A stretch of 64,000 bases of DNA from an uncultured Lachnospiraceae bacterium (lineage in GTDB: Bacteria > Bacillota > Clostridia > Lachnospirales > Lachnospiraceae). Below are positions 25,115 to 33,073 of the stretch, in pieces. Location: assembly GCA_910577275.1 (NCBI GenBank), contig CAJTMW010000023.1, positions 3,244-67,243 on the forward strand. Reading direction: 5' to 3'. The translations under genes and the position numbers were made by a program. The stretch's first letter is position 1, and the number at the start of each line of letters is the position of its first letter. The notes below the pieces were generated by a model. It had not been told where the DNA came from and made no database searches. It saw only the letters and a list, made by a program, of their open reading frames with translations.

Positions 25115-26092
25115 CTAATTTAAAGCATAAGCCCTCCTGACAATCTCCTCAATCCGTTCTTCCTCCACATAAATATTCGTGGGATTATATTTCTCAATTA
25201 ATTCTATCATAGCCTCTTTGGAAGTGATTTCTTCGGAAGCTTTGATAATCCACTGATGCGGGGGCTGTTCCAAAAGCTCATAAGTGCGGCTCTCCTGCCA
25301 GAGAGGGGACGGACCTTCAAATTCCAGCTTCAGGGAAAATCCGTCGTTATACCTTGCGCGGAAATCGCCAAGCGTGCCGTCGAACAATTTTTGTCCCTGG
25401 TCAATCATAATCAGCCTGTGGCATACTTCCTCGATATCGTCCATATCGTGGGTAGTCAAAATAACGGTGGTTTTCTTTTCGGCGTTGATATTTTTGAGTG
25501 CCTCCCGCAGGATTTTTTTACTGGTTACGTCCAGACCGATGGTAGGCTCGTCCAGATAAAGCACATCCGGGTCGTGGAGAAGAGCAATTGCGATATTTGC
25601 TTTCATTTTCTGGCCGAGACTGAGCTGACGCACGGGCTGATTGATAAAATCCTTCATATCCAGAAGCTCCGTAAAGTAGGCGCAGTTTTCCCGGAATTTA
25701 TCTTTTGGAATGGAATAGAGGCTTTCATAAAGCTCGAAGGTATCGGAGATGGGCAAATCCCAGTAAAGCTGGGAGCGCTGGCCGAATACCACTCCGATAT
25801 GCTTTGCATTTTCCCTTCTGTCTTTATAAGGAATAATACCGCCGACTGTAACCAGTCCGCTGGTGGGAATCAGCACGCCGGAAAGCATCTTGATGGTGGT
25901 GGATTTACCGGCGCCGTTCGGGCCGATATATCCCACCAATTCCCCTTTTTCAAGGGAAAAGGAGACATCTCTGACAGCCTTTTTTATTTTGTATTCCCGG
26001 TGGAACAGAGATTTCACCGCGCCGGAAATTCCCTTGCCGGAGATGGCGATTTGGTATTCCTTGCTCAGGTTTTTTACTTCAATAAAGCTCAT
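25115..26092 (-). CDS. ABC-2 type exporter ATPase (COG4586-like)
   Basis: A 325-residue nucleotide-binding subunit: Walker A GPNGAGKST (near residue 66), Q-loop VVFGQRSQLYWDLP, signature LSLGQKMKA, Walker B VLYLDEPTIGLD and H-loop TTHD. The extra N-terminal stretch (YQIAISGKGISGAVKSLFHREYKIKKAVRDVS) is typical of COG4586 ATPases. The ATG at 26092 is chosen because the protein then starts MSFIEVKNLSKEY; the reading back to 26185 overlaps the permease gene. It is the last gene of a leftward operon with two permeases and nahK. The substrate is unknown. Confidence 0.88.
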   Translation of the reverse strand: MSFIEVKNLSKEYQIAISGKGISGAVKSLFHREYKIKKAVRDVSFSLEKGELVGYIGPNGAGKSTTIKMLSGVLIPTSGLVTVGGIIPYKDRRENAKHIGVVFGQRSQLYWDLPISDTFELYESLYSIPKDKFRENCAYFTELLDMKDFINQPVRQLSLGQKMKANIAIALLHDPDVLYLDEPTIGLDVTSKKILREALKNINAEKKTTVILTTHDMDDIEEVCHRLIMIDQGQKLFDGTLGDFRARYNDGFSLKLEFEGPSPLWQESRTYELLEQPPHQWIIKASEEITSKEAMIELIEKYNPTNIYVEEERIEEIVRRAYALN

Positions 26093-26142
26093 GTTGGTCC
26101 TCGCTTCTTTATTGTTCTGCACTTTTATGCCAACGAAATCAA

Positions 26143-26943
26143 TCATGACCCCGTGCTCTTGTAATGCGAAAGCCCCCAGTTCCACAATAGAATACTCAGC
26201 ACAAGTACCAGCAAACCGACAAAAGGCGACAGCCAGGGTAAAACTGCCGGATATCCCTTCGGAATGGTCTTGCCAAGTAAGGCGGAAGCAGGATAAAAAT
26301 TAATAAACGCAAAGGGAAGCAGAAAGGTCAAAATAAACTGAATCCCTTTTGGAAAAATAGTAATCGGATAGTTGGTAAACTGTTTCATATCCCACAAAAG
26401 AAAATCCATCACAGGGTTATTTCCTACGGTAAAAAAGCTCATAGTGGAAGATGCAATCAGGGAAGCCGCCTGAACCATGGAACCTGCAAGCACCATTAAT
26501 ACCAGAAGCAGTATGTTTGCAGGTGAAGGCGTATAGCAAAGGCGGGACAGCGCAATCACAATAATAACGAGAGAAATGGTAAAGTGGCTGACATACCCTA
26601 CATTGTACCCGGCGGAAAAAACCTCATGGAGAAAAGGGTGTATGGGCTTTGTGAGGGAAGCGTCGAACTCGCCGGAACGGATGCGCCGGGAAAGGCCTGA
26701 GGAAAAATTAAAGAAAAAGGATGCGCCAACGGCATAGGACATCAGCGACAGGCCGTATAAAACCATGACCTCCGCACCGTTCCAGCCGTCCAGCTCCTCA
26801 AAGCCGGAAACGAGTATATAAAGGGAAAGAAAGGTGGAGCCGTAGCAAATCCACTGTCCCGCAATATAAGTGCCCCGATAGGCCATTTCCTGCCGCATTG
26901 CCACACGGAAAAAGGAGGAAAACAGTTTAAAAAAATCTTTCAT
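26143..26943 (-). CDS. ABC-2 type permease (COG3694-like)
   Basis: A 266-residue integral membrane protein with about six helices (near 20-42, 55-80, 105-130, 140-165, 175-205 and 230-255). It pairs with the second permease and the ATPase. In this uncharacterised exporter class the order permease, permease, ATPase is usual. It starts 18 bases after the neighbouring permease gene ends and has AGGAGCGAC as ribosome site. Confidence 0.8.
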   Translation of the reverse strand: MKDFFKLFSSFFRVAMRQEMAYRGTYIAGQWICYGSTFLSLYILVSGFEELDGWNGAEVMVLYGLSLMSYAVGASFFFNFSSGLSRRIRSGEFDASLTKPIHPFLHEVFSAGYNVGYVSHFTISLVIIVIALSRLCYTPSPANILLLVLMVLAGSMVQAASLIASSTMSFFTVGNNPVMDFLLWDMKQFTNYPITIFPKGIQFILTFLLPFAFINFYPASALLGKTIPKGYPAVLPWLSPFVGLLVLVLSILLWNWGLSHYKSTGS

Positions 26944-26961
26944 AAGGGAGTCGCTCCTTTC

Positions 26962-27750
26962 CTAGCCGCCGTTCACGGTTAATCGTTTTACAGCCATCTG
27001 CCAGATACACTTATCCAGAACATTTAAGGCCATCAGCCAGAAAAGCGCCATTAAAATGGGAAACCACGCTTCTTCCACCGGCGTTTTACCCAGGAAGAAA
27101 TTAATCGGTTCAAAGGTCATATAACGGAAAGGAAGAAAGAAGCTCATTTTTTTCAGCCATTCAGGATAAAACCAGATGGGAACCATGGTTCCTCCGAAAA
27201 TTCTTTCAAACCCCATTAAATAAAACTCAATAAACCAGCACCGCTGGAGCCAGAAGGCTGAGAGTCCGGCCAGATAGGTTACTTCAAACATCAGAAGGAT
27301 TCCGAGAAAAGCCGACATGATAAACAGTATAAAATGGTATAGATTTGGCAGAGGCGTTCCCGAAATTAAAAATACGCTGATAATTAAAATCGGCACGGTG
27401 CGCGTCAGTGTACCGTAGGTGTTTTTGCCGAGGGCATTCATTAACAGGAAAGTTTTATAAGACATTGGCCGAAGTAGCTCCATGGAAATGGTTCCGTCTA
27501 TCATGGAGTTTTCGATAATACCGGCTACGTTCGTGCGGGTTAATTCCAGCATAAAGGAATTGATGATTATAAAGAGCAGCATATCGGAAAAGCTGGTGTC
27601 CCGCCGCGCTCCTGAGCCAAGGAGCGCTTTCCACAGGAACACCTGCATGAAGAAGCCAAGCAGAGAACCGGCAATGCCTGCCAGCGCTGCCGGGCGGTAA
27701 ATGGTTTCCGATTTTAATGATTTTTTAAATACTGTCCAGTATTTTTTCAT
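26962..27750 (-). CDS. ABC-2 type permease (COG4587-like)
   Basis: A 262-residue membrane protein with six predicted helices, beginning MKKYWTVFKKSLKSETIYRPAALAGI. It contains SMELLRPMSYKTFLLMNALGKN, the cytoplasmic loop typical of this permease family. The start codon shares one base with the nahK stop codon (TAATG), so translation is coupled to the kinase gene. Confidence 0.8.
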   Translation of the reverse strand: MKKYWTVFKKSLKSETIYRPAALAGIAGSLLGFFMQVFLWKALLGSGARRDTSFSDMLLFIIINSFMLELTRTNVAGIIENSMIDGTISMELLRPMSYKTFLLMNALGKNTYGTLTRTVPILIISVFLISGTPLPNLYHFILFIMSAFLGILLMFEVTYLAGLSAFWLQRCWFIEFYLMGFERIFGGTMVPIWFYPEWLKKMSFFLPFRYMTFEPINFFLGKTPVEEAWFPILMALFWLMALNVLDKCIWQMAVKRLTVNGG

Positions 27751-28874
27751 TAATGAAGTTTTCCTTTACATCTCTCAACAATCTCCGCCATCTCCCCCCA
27801 TTTTTTCTCCATATCCGCCACCAGCTTAAACTGGGTTCTGGCTCTGTCCAGGTTATGGCCGTCCCGGTGAATTTTGAAATAAACGTCTCCGTCCAGAAAA
27901 TCTGCCAGGAAGCGGATGCCGCACTCATAAGTCATAAGCTTTGCGCCCATGGGAAGCATTTCGATTTCCAAATCTGTAAGACTTCCGGCGCAGCCCTCCA
28001 GATATCCCATGGTAAAGGCTTCGAACAGGGATAAATCCAGCTCGACTTTGCTTAAATCCTTTTCGTCTTCCGCTCCTGTGCTGGCTCCAAAACGTATGGA
28101 ATCGCCGAAATCGTAATGGGAAAGTCCGGGCATTACCGTGTCCAAATCAATCACGCAGAGGGCTTTTTTGGTATCGGCGTCAAACAAAATATTGTTCAGC
28201 TTGGTATCGTTGTGGGTTACTCTTAAAGGGAGCTTTCCCTCTTTTAAAAGCTTCGTAAGTACATCGGTATCCTTTTCCCTCTCAAGAGCAAATGATATTT
28301 CTGCTTCCGCCTGCTTTGCCCTTCCCAGCTTATCCCTCTCCACAGCCGCCTTGAAATCCAGAAAACGGGAGGGTGTGTTGTGAAAATTGGGGATGGTCTC
28401 GTGCAGGGTATGAGCGGGGAAATCAGATAAAAGCCGCTGAAAGTTCCCAAAAGCGACGGCGCTGTCATAAAAATCCTTTTTGCTCTCTACCTGTTCCAGA
28501 CACAGAGTATTCTCAATAAATAAAAGAACCCGCCAGAAATTGCCGCTGCCATCCTCGTAATAACATCCGCCGCTTCTGGTTTTTACCGCATTAAGGGTTT
28601 CCCGTTCGGGGTCGCCGCCGTTTGCGGCAATAATTTTCCGCAGATATTCCGTTACGTGCACCATATTTTCCATGAGCTGCTGTGGATTTTTGAAAATACT
28701 GTTATTCATTCTCTGAAGTATGTAGTGCGTTTCGCTCCCGGAGGGCGTTTCATAGGTCAGCAGAAAGGTATCGTTGATGTGGCCGTTTCCGTAAGGCCGT
28801 TTTTCTTTCAAAGTGCCTTCTATGGCAAACTGTGCGATTGCGTTTTCAATGATGGCGTCGGTCAGGTTTTTCAT
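27750..28874 (-). CDS. nahK: N-acetylhexosamine 1-kinase
   Basis: NahK phosphorylates GlcNAc or GalNAc at the anomeric carbon, the entry step after lacto-N-biose or galacto-N-biose phosphorolysis. The 374-residue protein matches the bifidobacterial enzyme along its length: YGNGHINDTFLLTY, YILQRMNNSIF, the APH-like catalytic loop LRVTHNDTKLNNILFD, the metal-binding VIDLDTVMPG, and FGDSIRFGASTGAEDEKDLSKV. The kinase is first in a leftward operon with an ABC-2 exporter, an unusual partner for a catabolic kinase. No phosphorylase (lnpA-like) is present here. The product could instead feed UDP-GlcNAc/GalNAc pools for surface polymers. Confidence 0.9.
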   Translation of the reverse strand: MKNLTDAIIENAIAQFAIEGTLKEKRPYGNGHINDTFLLTYETPSGSETHYILQRMNNSIFKNPQQLMENMVHVTEYLRKIIAANGGDPERETLNAVKTRSGGCYYEDGSGNFWRVLLFIENTLCLEQVESKKDFYDSAVAFGNFQRLLSDFPAHTLHETIPNFHNTPSRFLDFKAAVERDKLGRAKQAEAEISFALEREKDTDVLTKLLKEGKLPLRVTHNDTKLNNILFDADTKKALCVIDLDTVMPGLSHYDFGDSIRFGASTGAEDEKDLSKVELDLSLFEAFTMGYLEGCAGSLTDLEIEMLPMGAKLMTYECGIRFLADFLDGDVYFKIHRDGHNLDRARTQFKLVADMEKKWGEMAEIVERCKGKLH

Positions 28875-28917
28875 GGCATTGTCCTCTCATTTCTTTCTCT
28901 TTAAAGGTAGTAAATAA

Positions 28918-28946
28918 ATTATACCTGTACTTTGCGGGCGGTTCAA
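28918..28946 (-). promoter_or_regulatory. Promoter of the nahK-ABC operon
   Basis: Minus-strand TTGAAC (28946-28941), 17 bases, perfect TATAAT (28923-28918), giving a leader of about 37 bases before nahK. Confidence 0.65.
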
Positions 28947-29042
28947 GGTTTTATTTAAAAATGCCTATACCCAAAGCGAATGAAATAGTGTAAAATAACA
29001 ATCGGACATGTTTTTTACGAAAGATGCGGAGGGACAGGAAAA

Positions 29043-30815
29043 ATGGACATATTCAGTATACTGACCATGGTGGGAGGGCTGGCGCTTTTTCTATATGGAA
29101 TGGATGTGCTTGGCGACGGACTTAAGAAGGTATCCGGCGGCAAGCTGGAAATCATTCTGGAAAAGCTCACTTCCAACAAGCTGATGGCGATTCTGCTGGG
29201 AGCGGGCGTAACGGCGGTGATTCAGTCATCGTCGGCCACGACAGTTATGGTGATTGGTTTTGTCAACTCGGGGATTATGAAGCTTACCCAGGCTGTGGGG
29301 GTTATTCTCGGGGCAAACGTCGGTACCACGGTGACAGCATGGCTTCTGAGTTTAACGGGCCTTGAGGGCTCCAGTTTTGTACTCCAGCTTTTAAAGCCGT
29401 CTTCTTTTTCTCCTATTCTTGCGATTGTGGCCGTTATCATCCTGAGCATGAGCAAAAAAGGAAGGCATAAGGACGTTGCGACCATCATGATAGGGTTTGC
29501 GGTGCTGATGATTGGAATGGACACCATGTCAAATGCCGTGAAGCCTCTGGCGGAGATTCCCGAATTTACCAACATTCTTCTGATGTTTTCCAATCCTGTG
29601 CTGGGTATGTTAATCGGCCTTGTCCTGACGGCGATTATGCAGTCGTCCTCTGCGTCTATAGGTATTTTGCAGGCAATGTGCGTTTCCGGTGCGGTGAGTT
29701 ATTCCACAGCGATTCCGATTATCATGGGACAGAACATCGGCGACTGTGTGGCTGCGCTTCTTTCCAGCGCCAGTGCGGGAAGGATGGCCAAGAGAGCCGC
29801 GTTTATCAATCTTTATTATAAAATTATCAAGGCTGTGGCCTTTATGCTTATTTTCTATACATTAAATGCGATTCTGCATTTTGGTTTTCTGGGTCGTCCG
29901 GCCAGCGCGCTGGGTGTGGCGGTTATACATACCACGTTTAATGTGGCGTCGGTGATTTTAATCTATCCCTTTACTCAGATATTAGAGAAGCTGGCCTATC
30001 TGACAATTCCGAAAAGCGATGAGGAAACCCGCGCTCAGGAAGCTTCAAAAAGGGAAATTCAGATACTGGATTCCCGTTTCTTAAGCCGTCCGGGTCTTGC
30101 CCTTGAGCATTGTAAAAATGCGGCCATTGATATGGCGAATTATTCCAGGGAAAGCCTGTTTTTATCCATGAAGCTTCTGGACGAATTTAATGAAAAGGCG
30201 GCGGCTCAGGTAATCGAGCTTGAGGAGCTGGTTGACCATTATGAGGACGAGCTTGGTTCCTATCTGGTAAAGTTAAGCAGCAAGCATCTTACGGAAAAAG
30301 ACAGTCAGGAAATTTCCGTTCTGCTTCACAGCATCGGGGATTTTGAAAGAATTTCAGACCATGCAATTAACATTATGGAATCCGCGGAGGAAATGCATGA
30401 GAAAAAACTGTATTTTTCCAGGAAAGCGGACGAAGAATTAAAAATTTTTACGGAAGCAATCAGAGATATTGTCAATACTACTATACAGGTATTTGAAAAA
30501 GAGGACCTGAAGCTGGCCGCTATGGTGGAGCCTATGGAGGAAGCAGTCGATAATCTGAATTCCGAGATTAAGAAACGGCATGTCAAAAGGCTCCGCAAAG
30601 GGAAATGTACAATCGAGATGGGATTTGTGCTTTCCGACATTACGACCAATTACGAGAGAGTCTCGGACCATTGTTCCAATATTGCGTTGTGCCTGCTGCA
30701 GCTGAATGAAGAAAATTTCGGCACGCACGGTTTTCAGGACAGCATGTCGGTTAAGGACAACGACGCATTTGTGGCGGAAGTGAATCGTCTGAGAGAACAT
30801 TACCAGTTACCGTAA
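29043..30815 (+). CDS. Na+/phosphate symporter with PhoU-like domain (NptA family)
   Basis: A 590-residue protein with two Na_Pi_cotrans repeats in the membrane part (about 1-310). Each repeat carries the QSSSA motif: VIQSSSATTVMVIGF near 60 and IMQSSSASIGILQA near 200. A cytosolic PhoU-like four-helix region follows (about 350-560), with the FERISDHAINIMESAEEM and NYERVSDHCSNIAL metal-site motifs. It imports phosphate with sodium, the PhoU part probably setting its activity. GGAGGGACAG precedes the ATG. Confidence 0.92.
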   Translation: MDIFSILTMVGGLALFLYGMDVLGDGLKKVSGGKLEIILEKLTSNKLMAILLGAGVTAVIQSSSATTVMVIGFVNSGIMKLTQAVGVILGANVGTTVTAWLLSLTGLEGSSFVLQLLKPSSFSPILAIVAVIILSMSKKGRHKDVATIMIGFAVLMIGMDTMSNAVKPLAEIPEFTNILLMFSNPVLGMLIGLVLTAIMQSSSASIGILQAMCVSGAVSYSTAIPIIMGQNIGDCVAALLSSASAGRMAKRAAFINLYYKIIKAVAFMLIFYTLNAILHFGFLGRPASALGVAVIHTTFNVASVILIYPFTQILEKLAYLTIPKSDEETRAQEASKREIQILDSRFLSRPGLALEHCKNAAIDMANYSRESLFLSMKLLDEFNEKAAAQVIELEELVDHYEDELGSYLVKLSSKHLTEKDSQEISVLLHSIGDFERISDHAINIMESAEEMHEKKLYFSRKADEELKIFTEAIRDIVNTTIQVFEKEDLKLAAMVEPMEEAVDNLNSEIKKRHVKRLRKGKCTIEMGFVLSDITTNYERVSDHCSNIALCLLQLNEENFGTHGFQDSMSVKDNDAFVAEVNRLREHYQLP

Positions 30816-30910
30816 ACCAGTTTGCTTTTATATGGGACGGTACGTGGATTTTCAGAAATTACAGCGGGTGAAGCGAGTATAAGTCCGTTTTATGGGACAT
30901 CCAAAATGTT

Positions 30911-30938
30911 ATTCTGATTATAGATAAAAAATCAGAAT
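30911..30938 (+). promoter_or_regulatory. Hairpin in the leader of the 33-codon gene
   Basis: A 9-bp perfect inverted repeat (ATTCTGATT at 30911-30919, AATCAGAAT at 30930-30938) lies just before the Shine-Dalgarno (AGGAGG) of the small ORF. There is no T run, so it looks like an operator or leader hairpin rather than a terminator. Confidence 0.4.
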
Positions 30939-30955
30939 GACAGGAGGCATGTTTT

Positions 30956-31057
30956 ATGAAAGGATATTATGTGAGCAACGGATACATGGGAATGGTTAAC
31001 GGCGGCTATATGCTTTTTGCAAGCGAGGAGGATTATCTGGAATATCTGGATAATTAG
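30956..31057 (+). CDS. Small 33-residue Tyr/Gly-rich protein, function unknown
   Basis: AGGAGG lies eight bases before the ATG, and the peptide is MKGYYVSNGYMGMVNGGYM followed by LFASEEDYLEYLDN. It has five tyrosines in its first and middle parts and an acidic, aromatic tail (EEDYLEYLD). I do not recognise a named family, but the strong ribosome site, the tidy length and the fit between the hairpin and the next gene support a real gene. Mpg starts 26 bases after its stop, so they should share a transcript. It is too hydrophilic for a membrane peptide. Confidence 0.6.
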   Translation: MKGYYVSNGYMGMVNGGYMLFASEEDYLEYLDN

Positions 31058-31083
31058 GCAGTATTAACAGCGGAGGCCTACAG

Positions 31084-31617
31084 ATGGCAAGGAGAGTGGG
31101 AAGAAGAGCGCTTTCCCGGCCTGCAGAGCAGCTTGCTCCATGGCTTTTGGGAAAGCTTCTGTGCAGAAGAGGCAGCGGGGGAATCATAAGATACAGAATT
31201 ATGGAAACAGAATGCTACTGCGGCGAGGAGGATACGGCCTGTCATGCCAGCAAGGGGAAGACGGAGAGGACGAAGGTTCTCTATGAAAAGGGCGGCACTG
31301 CGTATGTGTACCTCTGTTATGGCATCCATTCGCTTTTTAATGTGGTCAGCGGCAAGGAAGGCCATCCGGAGGCCGTGCTGGTTCGCGGCGTTGCCGGTTA
31401 CAACGGACCGGGGAAGCTGACGAAGGCAATGGAAATCGACAGGTCGCTTAACGAGGAGGATATGGTAACCTCGGATTTATTGTGGATAGAGGACGACGGG
31501 TACAGGCCGGAATATATCAGAGCTAAGAGAGTGGGAATCGATTACGCCACGGAAAAGTACAGGGACATTCTCTGGCGGTTTATTGTAAACGACGGGAAGT
31601 ATAAACCGGCGGGGTAA
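31084..31617 (+). CDS. mpg: DNA-3-methyladenine glycosylase (AAG/MPG family)
   Basis: A 177-residue alkylpurine glycosylase that starts base excision repair by removing 3-methyladenine and similar lesions. Landmarks are LAPWLLGKLLCR, IMETECYCGEEDTACHASKGKTERT (with the catalytic-site Glu), YVYLCYGIHSLFNVV and AVLVRGV, then GPGKLTKAMEID. GGAGG stands seven bases before the ATG at 31084. It follows the 33-codon gene and precedes a HAM1-like pyrophosphatase, so the neighbours share a nucleotide/DNA hygiene theme. Confidence 0.92.
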   Translation: MARRVGRRALSRPAEQLAPWLLGKLLCRRGSGGIIRYRIMETECYCGEEDTACHASKGKTERTKVLYEKGGTAYVYLCYGIHSLFNVVSGKEGHPEAVLVRGVAGYNGPGKLTKAMEIDRSLNEEDMVTSDLLWIEDDGYRPEYIRAKRVGIDYATEKYRDILWRFIVNDGKYKPAG

Positions 31618-31715
31618 GCCGTACAGCCGCGTTGTCCGGCGGCCTGACAGCTTCTGTGCGCCTTGCAGGAAACAGGCGGTCTGCGTCTGTTACAGCGGGA
31701 AAGGATTGACAAAAG

Positions 31716-32366
31716 ATGCTTGAAATCATTTACGGCACAGGGAACGGCGCCAAGATTTCCTATATGGAGGAGGCGCTTGGAAATCTTCCTGTGAAAATTA
31801 TCGGTTTACATGAGGCGGCGGAAGAAAGAGGGGTTGCGCTTCCGGAGATTAAGGAAACGGGAGCAAGTCCTCTGGAAAACGCAAGGATAAAGGCGGAAGG
31901 GTATTACCGGCTGTTCGGGAGTCCTGTGTTTTCCTGTGACAGCGGGATTTATCTGTGGAACTATGCCACGGGTAAGCCGCTGCCGAAGGAGGAGCAGCCG
32001 GGGATTCACGTCAGGGGCGAGGGAGAAAGACGCCTTGGTGATGAGGAGCTGCTTGCGTATTATATTGGTCTGGTGAGAAAGTACGGTCAGGTCTGCGGCA
32101 GATTCAAAAACGGCATCTGTTTTGTCTGGAATGGAGAATTGAAAAGGGAGAGCATGGCGGAGGCTATGTGGGGGGAACCGTTTCTTTTGACGGACACACC
32201 CCATACGAAGCGGGTGGAGGGGTTTCCTTTAGACAGGATTTCCCTTGATATTTCCACGGGAAAATATATTTACGATTTGGAAGAGGACTCCCAAGGGGAA
32301 GAAGCCCAGCGTAACGGTTTTGAATGTTTTTTCCGGGAATGCTTCGAAGATTGGAAGCTTCTTTAA
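31716..32366 (+). CDS. HAM1/RdgB-like non-canonical purine NTP pyrophosphatase
   Basis: A 216-residue ITPase-like protein expected to hydrolyse dITP/XTP-type nucleotides to monophosphates. It has the opening substrate loop YGTGNGAKISYMEEAL (RdgB-type TGNxxK variant with an Ala insertion), a KETGASPLENARIKAEGYY block and FSCDSGIYL in place of the usual ADDSGL. The C-terminal half departs from RdgB (no clear SHR motif), so substrate range may differ. A ribosome site (AAAGGA) lies upstream. The 98 bases before it hold no other gene. Confidence 0.8.
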   Translation: MLEIIYGTGNGAKISYMEEALGNLPVKIIGLHEAAEERGVALPEIKETGASPLENARIKAEGYYRLFGSPVFSCDSGIYLWNYATGKPLPKEEQPGIHVRGEGERRLGDEELLAYYIGLVRKYGQVCGRFKNGICFVWNGELKRESMAEAMWGEPFLLTDTPHTKRVEGFPLDRISLDISTGKYIYDLEEDSQGEEAQRNGFECFFRECFEDWKLL

Positions 32367-32569
32367 TGACTGAAAGTAAATAAGCAGAGCGGGACAGGCT
32401 TTGTCTGCAATGGCCGGAGCCGGCGGCAGAAGTACTCCGTGCGATGAATTACAGCTTTTCACGGAAATTGACGTAATTTATACTAAAGTTAAAAATCCCG
32501 GTATCTGCGGGTGAAACTGCGGTTTTGAGCTTTGCGGGAGGAAAGATTTTAAGAGGTGAAAGGTTGATT

Positions 32570-32959
32570 ATGCAGGAAGTAACGGATAAAAAGACAGAGC
32601 AAATGGTTTCACATATGATGCTGGACATGGGCGTACCCGCTCATTTAAAGGGGTACAGATATGTCAGGGCGGCGGTGCTTATGGCGGAAGAGGATATGAA
32701 GGTGGTGGGAAGCGTTACCAAACTGCTTTACCCTGAAATCGCAAAGAGGTATAATACCACCGATGGAAAGGTGGAGAGAGCCATCCGTAATGCCATAGAG
32801 ATTTCATGGGAGCGGGGAAATAAGAAGACGTTTGAGCAATTGTTCGGCTACTGCGCCGAAAGCGGTCAGGGAAGGCCGACCAACAGCGAATACATAGCGG
32901 CGATTGCCGACTGCGTCAGAATGCAGGTAAATCTGGAAAATCAAAAGGCGGAACTTTAA
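32570..32959 (+). CDS. Stand-alone Spo0A effector-domain DNA-binding protein
   Basis: The 129-residue protein is essentially the C-terminal DNA-binding domain of Spo0A without the receiver: MGVPAHLKGYRYVRAAV, VTKLLYPEIAKRYNTTDGKVERAIRNAIEISWERG (recognition helix kept) and FGYCAESGQGRPTNSEYIAAIAD. Spo0A binds 0A boxes (TGTCGAA-like). A protein with no phosphorylation domain should bind constitutively, or compete with Spo0A. The ATG at 32570 is preceded by AAGAGGTG; TTG at 32564 is also possible. The structured spacer begins one base after its stop and links it to a PseC-like gene. Confidence 0.85.
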   Translation: MQEVTDKKTEQMVSHMMLDMGVPAHLKGYRYVRAAVLMAEEDMKVVGSVTKLLYPEIAKRYNTTDGKVERAIRNAIEISWERGNKKTFEQLFGYCAESGQGRPTNSEYIAAIADCVRMQVNLENQKAEL

Positions 32960-32960
32960 A

Positions 32961-33055
32961 CAGCAGATGCCCGGAAGTGCACGGAACAACTGACAGATGC
33001 GAAGGCAGCTGGAGGTTGTTCCAGACCAATGTGTACTGCAGGGTATCTGCGAACT
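32961..33055 (+). repeat. Structured intercistronic element, copy D, before the PseC-like gene
   Basis: The element starts CAGC right after the stop of the Spo0A-like gene and ends GCGAACT just before AAATAGGAGG, the Shine-Dalgarno of the next gene. Nested stems are GCAGATGCCC (32963-32972) with GGGTATCTGC (33041-33050), AGTGCAC (32976-32982) with GTGTACT (33031-33037), and GGAACAAC (32983-32990) with GTTGTTCC (33015-33022). Both ends align with the copies at 49.5 and 59.0 kb in the sense of the downstream gene. Confidence 0.65.
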
Positions 33056-33073
33056 GTAAATAGGAGGAGTACA

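Noticed and set aside
31618..31715. Gap before the HAM1-like gene as another copy of the structured spacer
   Set aside because: It starts with CAGC-like sequence but lacks the conserved closing GGAACT and pairing arms.
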